From assembly GCA_004151065.3 (NCBI GenBank), contig NWUY0300038421.1, positions 6,595-31,420 of the forward strand: DNA of 24,826 nucleotides. Reading direction: 5' to 3'. The translations under genes were made by a program, and so were the position numbers. The notes under the pieces are model-generated. The model made no database searches. It was not told the origin of the DNA and was given only the letters and a program-made list of their open reading frames with translations. The stretch is from Larix sibirica (taxonomy: Eukaryota; Streptophyta; Pinopsida; Pinales; Pinaceae). This document shows, piece by piece, positions 19,220-24,826 of the stretch (positions within the stretch are counted from its first letter, which is position 1; each line of letters starts with the position of its first letter).

Positions 19220-19263
19220 AGGCCTTGTACTAATTCTCTATTAAGCTCTGCATGTGCAAGGGA

Positions 19264-19429
19264 GAATTAATTGTAATGTTAATTTTGTTTTTATGATGAT
19301 GCAAAATTGCTAATTCTTTTATATAAATATTATTGAGTACAGTCTCTGCTCCCAACTTGGGAAGTGTCGATTAAACTAGTTGAATGCAAATACAAAAAAA
19401 CGGTCTGCCCTACAATAAAAATGAATAAA
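19264..19429 (+). terminator. 3' UTR and polyadenylation signals of the MATE gene
   Basis: A T/G-rich far-upstream-type element (TTGTAATGTTAATTTTG, about 19269-19285) follows the stop. Two AATAAA hexamers lie at 19414-19419 and 19424-19429, and a weaker ATAAAT at about 19323. A 3' UTR of roughly 100-230 bases is typical for plant mRNAs. The exact cleavage site cannot be told. Confidence 0.5.
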
Positions 19430-22400
19430 TCTGCGGCGCAAACGGATATTCAAATTTTTCAAATTTTGCACAAGTTCATGCGCTTTTGTTTGGATTTTTC
19501 TAAACCATTACGATTTTGATGAACATGGGCATATTGAGCTAGAGCATTTGTGTCAGAATTGTTAAATTTAATCTGCGGGCGGTGGAAAATTGGAATACTC
19601 GGGAACTCTTTGCTTGCTTTAAAAAGCATTTGTCGGTCCAAATATCTATCCAGAGGCGACGAAATCTTTCTGCGACGTGCCGCCTGGATGGTCTCTCGGG
19701 CCGATTCAGAGTCATCCCACTACACACATATTTCAAAAATACATACATGTGCATCCCCTGCCACAACTCTGAAAGGCCATCGCAAAATTTGTTCAGGAGA
19801 TGAACGATCTGATAATATAAAAAAAGGTGTATAAGAACGTTTGCATCACGACAGCCTAGTTGTGGAAATATAAACACACTATCACAGGCGCAATTCTAGC
19901 TTCAAAATTTTCCATTGTCATTTGTCAGCGATCACATCTCCCTCGACCTCATTCCAAATATGTTATAGGATTACAGTCCCAAGCATCAAATACCAGCTTG
20001 CAGTAGGAGTCGTAGCTTAGGCTTAGCCTTAGCTTATCGCCACCGTGACAATCATTGCACTTGGTCCATATCTCATTACGTATGCATGGCTTTATATTCG
20101 CATAACGCTCCGTGAACGAAAGGTTCGTAAATAATGGTACACATTTTTATTGCTGCAGAGATCGATTTTCTCTGAAGATTTTGAGTGTGATCAATACGAT
20201 TCGTCTGATATATGAACGGTTGAGACGATTGCCACGCATTTTACGTAACTGAAATCGGTTGAATTTCGTGTCCCCTAAACTCATAAAACCTCATGAACAT
20301 TACGTGCAGCCAGCGCAAAAAGGATGAGGTACCCGGTGTCCCCAATTCAATAATGTAAAGTACGAGTCACTTCTGAACCGTAGAGAGGCATGGCATGAAA
20401 GGGCTTCCACAACATCCTCAAATCTGGGTTTCCATCTTGTCAAATTATTAGATTTTTTGTTGATCGATGGTCGTATAATGTCAATGCAGAAATGATGAAA
20501 GGGATCAGATTTAATTTCTGTTCCAATTCCACCACCTCTATATCCAATCCTCGTTGTTGAGACGCTTCCGTCCCGTCAAGATATGGGGGAATTCCATGTC
20601 TACAGACATCCAACGGAATCGAGAAGCAGATTTTATTGTACCAAAGAATAGATGCTGTCTGTGGTGGATTGACTGACAGTGTTTGCAACTATACAGATCG
20701 GATAGAATTTCTTACTGTACTGTCGATGCTGTGCATTACTACTTCAAGGAATTATTTTAGATTCGCCCAGTACTTCTACCTATATATCAGCGACATTGTA
20801 GAAATAATTATGAAAAGAAAAACTGTATGCCAGTCAGATTATAAACCCCACGATCGAGACAAGAGGTAACCATTATCACACTATATATTCCTTCAACCTT
20901 GCTATTGCAGGTACACACTGATTCAACAACTCTAGCCAGAAAGCATAAGGCATAATCCCCAATACTGATGAACTTGAAACATAAAACAGTAAGTCATATT
21001 AATTATGTCTTTGTTGTGTATATCTCCACCATAGATGAGGGATTGGCAATGTCATGTGTTGGGCATGGCAAATTGCTCAAAGTGACTGTGACATCCTACA
21101 GAATAATGGGTATCTCAGTGGGGATTCTTTTGTTCGCTAGCTGGACAGCATGCCTGGGCCACCTACGAAAACTTTTGTCAAATTTACTCAACGCTCTGGA
21201 CAAATCGCCATATATGCTAGAGGGCCGATTGATTAATTAATCCAGATTCAGATCCCTCCATTGGTGTTGAGGATTTGCACTAAATAACCATACAATAATG
21301 GAGAAAATTGTCCATTTCGAATCTAATGAACTTTCACGATTGGACAATTCACCCAGTTTGCTTGTGAGAATCGATTATTTAACACTGGATTGATGGTCCT
21401 ATGATTCTTCCTCCACCATCATCTTTCATTGGAATAGGACTCTCGCATCGCTATAGTCCGCTAGAAAAATATTCTGTTGTATAATACTAAAGCATTTAAC
21501 GTGGGTATTTTTTTAAGTATGCGAATGTTGACCTAATCCCAATTTCTGACGCTCTCGCAAACTCTTTAAAAGAAAAGGCTAACTTTTACTTAATAGAGTT
21601 ATTGTCTAAAATAAAATGGAGAAAAAGTATTGCAGGTTTTGGCCGAATCTGGCCGTCCAATCCTTGATGGAAAAAAAGAATAAGAAATTAGAGTAAGCGT
21701 AATTTAAACCCGTCAATCAATCATAATAAAGTAGATGATTGGGTGGAGACACTTCTGTTCTGAGCGATGGGGTGGCCACTGGAGAACCGTTGCAGTCTTT
21801 GGATCGAACTTTTGCTATTTTTGTGAAGCAGTCAGCTTTTTTCTATTTCCTTCTTTTACAACAAATAATGGATGGCGATGAGCAGGTATCCTCTTTTTCT
21901 AACATGGTTTTCTATTTTCTTACGCCCTCTGACCTTTTATGTTTAAATACGGACGCTGCGCACAATCGCTTCATCACTTTTCCATAGCTTCATAAAGTGG
22001 AACTCTTTTTTATTATCCTTCCATGACACGTTGCCTGTCGACCTTGAACATTGCAAAGAAACTTCATCTTTACTTTTCGTTGCGATGACGTTAATTTAAT
22101 TCCTTCCTCCCTCGTGAAGGAATATCTACAGTTGGTCATTTCTTGTGGACGGTGGTATAAAAGATCAGGAATATTATTTTTGGAAAAGCGTTTGGATATT
22201 TTTTTCAAACATATGTTTTATTTTATTAAATTTTAGATTTTGAAGTGTTCCTCATATGTAAATTTTATTAATTTTTGGTTTTTAAAAGAGTTTATATTTA
22301 CATTTACTAGTTTTTTTTTCAATTTTTTTTTTACTAAATTTAAAGTTAAATGGATAAATGATAAATTCTTTGAAATCATTATTTTAATGTATTTTATCAT

Positions 22401-22600
22401 TATGCATAATGGTATTAATTCTTTCTTCATTACATGTAAATACATAACTGTAATTATTAAGTAATTTGGTACAATAAAATATAATAATAAGATTGAATTG
22501 GAAATTTTGAATAATTAAAGTTATTTAGTAAGAGAATAAGTATTTTTTTAAAGTTATTAAAGGATTGGATGCTAATTCATACCATCCTTCCCTATGAGTT
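19430..22600. other. Mixed-complexity spacer downstream of the gene, no gene supported
   Basis: Balanced composition to about 21480, then AT-rich. Frames inspected include plus 19550-19834, 20636-20869, 20968-21240 and 21739-21987, and minus 19539-19877 and 20440-20688. None shows a domain, a signal peptide or a consistent splice model. The frame at 21739 is followed inside by ATGGATGGCGATGAGCAG and a GT, which could be a first-exon end, but no downstream exon was found. A TATAAAAG lies at about 22156. From about 22200 the sequence is low-complexity AT. Confidence 0.45.
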
Positions 22601-22614
22601 AACCTTTTATTACT

Positions 22615-23293
22615 CTTAGGTTATGTAAATAAAACATCTCATATTATTTTTCAATGCATTGATAATAATATATTAATTGTAAATGAATTTATTTTGTATA
22701 TTTAATTTTAAATATATTCACTTCCGCTTTAGTCAAATACTTATTTTATAAATCATATAAATAATATATTGTATAAATAAATCAAATAAAATTACAATTT
22801 TTTTAAAGTCAACTATATAAAAATGTTATGTAAAATAATATTACATCATCATAATAATATGTGAAGATTCCCTTGATATTAATGTATTATGTATTATTAG
22901 AAGTATTTTTGGAAATACAACTACATGTAGTATGACACATTATTCTTAGGTTATGTAAGACATTTTATATTATATATATTTCTCAATGCATTGAGAAATA
23001 ATAAGCGTTTTTCATGGTGAATATGTTATTATAATGTATAGATTAATTTGCATATTTAGTTTTCCATATAATTGCTTTTAGTCAAATACTTATTTTGTAG
23101 ATCATATAATTAATATATTACATGAATAAATCAAAATATACTACAAATTTATTCTTTAAAAAAGTCAACTTTATAAAAATATTATATGCAATAATATGTG
23201 AAGATTTTCTTGATATTAATGTATTATTGATATCATGTACTAGTGGAAGCTTGTTTGGGAAATATGACTATGATAGTATGTACTAATATCCTT
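22615..23293 (+). repeat. 330-bp tandem duplication
   Basis: CTTAGGTTATGTAA starts at 22615 and 22945. Both units share CAATGCATTGA, TAGTCAAATACTTATTTT, ATCATATAA.TAATATAT, AAAGTCAACT, ATATGTGAAGATT and TTGATATTAATGTATTA in register. The two copies differ by many substitutions and short indels. AT-rich, no ORF. Confidence 0.85.
22977..23000. repeat. 24-bp perfect palindrome
   Basis: The two 12-base halves TATTTCTCAATG and CATTGAGAAATA are exact reverse complements with no spacer. The equivalent place in the first tandem unit (22651-22662) keeps only the central 12-base palindrome TCAATGCATTGA. Could form a cruciform or bind a dimeric protein. No function shown. Confidence 0.9.
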
Positions 23294-24826
23294 CCTACTT
23301 AAATAGTAATAATAAAATTATAAAAATATTTAATTTTTTCATTTATCTTTAAATTAATAATATTAAAATTAATTATGAAAAGAAATAAAGGTAAAATCTC
23401 ATGAAAACTAGGGCGACATCCAACAAATTGAGATTTAGACAATTTTCCTAACCATTTAGATGGAACAATAACATCTTTATGAAAAAAAATATATGTAATT
23501 TTAATTAATAAAATGAGATCACAATTAACTAGTTTAAAGGATGAAAAATACAAATATATTAAAGGATGAAAACTACAAATATATTAAAAGTGCTTAGTAT
23601 TTTTCTTGAAAAAAAAGTGCTTAGTATTCACATAAGTTTACTTTTCAAAAGTATGGTATATGTTTTATTTCTATGTTATAATTATATATGATCTATTTAA
23701 TGATGATATTATATATTTCAATTTTCTTTTAATAATGGATTATATTTTTGTGGACTTCCTAACATATCTTCAATGTTTGTGCTCTTAAAATATGTAGCAC
23801 TTTGATAGGATTAAATTAATTTTTCCTTTTCTTTGGAGCTGCAAATCCTCCATTTAAGATGTCTTCTTAAGAGTGCATTTTTAATGATAGCTCAATTTCA
23901 TTTTCTATTTTTATTAACAGATTTAAATTAAGTGAAACATTCTTAAACCTATACAAATTCCTAAAAGGTTGTTATGTATGTGATTTTCCATGCAGTTAAT
24001 AGAGAGGTATTAAGGAAACTATGCAATACAACTATTTCATATGCCACACACCCTCAAATCTCTTCAATGCTCTCGGGGTGCTTGCACCTATGATCTCAAG
24101 AATCTCTCTATATACTCAGTTATAAAGTTAGTGACTTTACTTAAGGAGTATCTTAACAATACATGCATTTACCAATAGGCCATGTAGAATAGCCTTACAT
24201 GAAAGTTGAGCAATGTGTGTAGGATCATTTAGAATATGGATCACTAAAGTTAAGCATCTTTTATAACATTCTTCTTTAGTTTAAATAACTTCAACTTTTA
24301 CAATAATGAATTATGGGTGGATCATTCCATAATTTTATTTGTATTTTCTAACAATTGGGTTTTTAGTTAAAATAAATGAAATTATGATAGATACAAACAA
24401 AATAGAGTAATGATGATTAAATAGAGACATATTTAAATACAGAATAATGATTATTAAATAGAGTTTCATTATTTAATATAATCATCTAAAAAAACTTATT
24501 TTGATTTATAAAACAAAAGGAAATTGTGATAGATACCAACAAAACAAAACAAACTTATCAATTAGACAAATAATATTAAAAATTAAATTAAATTAAATAA
24601 TTGAGAATTATTAAATTAAATAAAACAATTGGAGAAGGGAAAATACAATTTTTATAATTAACTAGGAAGTGATTAATATGAAAGAAAAATAAATGTAATT
24701 TAGAAAACTCATTTTGATTTATAAAGCTACATTTTGGTGTTTGGAAAGATTAATAATTTTATATAATTGAAAATTTTAAATATTAAATAACTTTAAAATT
24801 ATATATAATTAATTTTATCTAATAAG
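23294..24826. other. AT-rich spacer with small repeats, no gene seen
   Basis: Contains a 25-bp tandem pair (TTAAAGGATGAAAA at 23534 and 23559) followed by a 28-bp pair (AAGTGCTTAGTATT at 23588 and 23616). Near the end are dispersed pairs such as GATAGATAC(A/C)AACAAAA (about 24386 and 24529) and TTTTGATTTATAAA (about 24500 and 24712). The minus frame at 23299-23553 is AT-rich and has no recognisable domain. A less AT-rich part at 24000-24250 shows nothing diagnostic. Confidence 0.55.

Noticed and set aside
22615-23293. CRISPR-like repeat array
   Set aside because: Only two long units with no short identical repeats and unique spacers. It is a plain tandem duplication in plant DNA.
24000-24250. 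Retroelement coding fragment
   Set aside because: More balanced composition suggested coding origin, but no reverse transcriptase, integrase or gag motif could be read in any frame.

Overview
The window looks like nuclear DNA of a seed plant, most likely a large-genome gymnosperm. That is an inference from three things: one plant-type DTX/MATE transporter gene with a spliceosomal GT-AG intron, long AT-rich spacers, and a high load of old, decayed retroelement fragments and nested duplications. The species cannot be read from the sequence. There is one confident intact gene. No functional tRNA or rRNA gene, CRISPR array or bacterial-type operon was seen.

Layout. 1-1538: AT-rich spacer with a (TA)n microsatellite and a tRNA-like (SINE-type) promoter head. 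1539-8825: repeats. A direct-repeat unit of about 1.2-1.3 kb occurs at 1539-2860 and again from 7679. Between them lie a tandem array of a 1.37-kb unit (2.5 copies, 2861-6265) and a 1.4-kb segment bounded by 46-bp inverted repeats (6233-7644), which holds two LTR/primer-binding-site-like remnants. 8826-10770: material interrupting the second direct-repeat copy. It carries a decayed minus-strand ORF (RNase H-like domain, then a 14-residue repeat tract, then a coiled coil). 10771-12606: the rest of that direct-repeat family, then a plus-strand LINE ORF2 3' fragment running into a 304-base assembly gap. 12607-16900: spacer, with a GC-richer island at about 13.2-15.0 kb that holds a strong G-quadruplex motif and a G-box but no convincing gene.

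16914-19430 is the gene: TATA box, leader with three short upstream ORFs, exon 1 (17217-17408), a 290-bp intron, exon 2 (17699-19219) and AATAAA signals. It encodes a 570-residue MATE antiporter of the plant DTX48/ABS3-like group. The gene is visibly more GC-rich than the spacers around it. 19430-22600 is mixed-complexity spacer with no supported gene. 22615-23293 is a 330-bp tandem duplication with a 24-bp perfect palindrome. The rest is AT-rich spacer with small repeats.

The least explained structures are the minus-strand RNase H / 14-residue repeat / coiled-coil pseudogene, the inverted-repeat-bounded 1.4-kb segment, and the 1.37-kb tandem array, two copies of which keep matching open frames.
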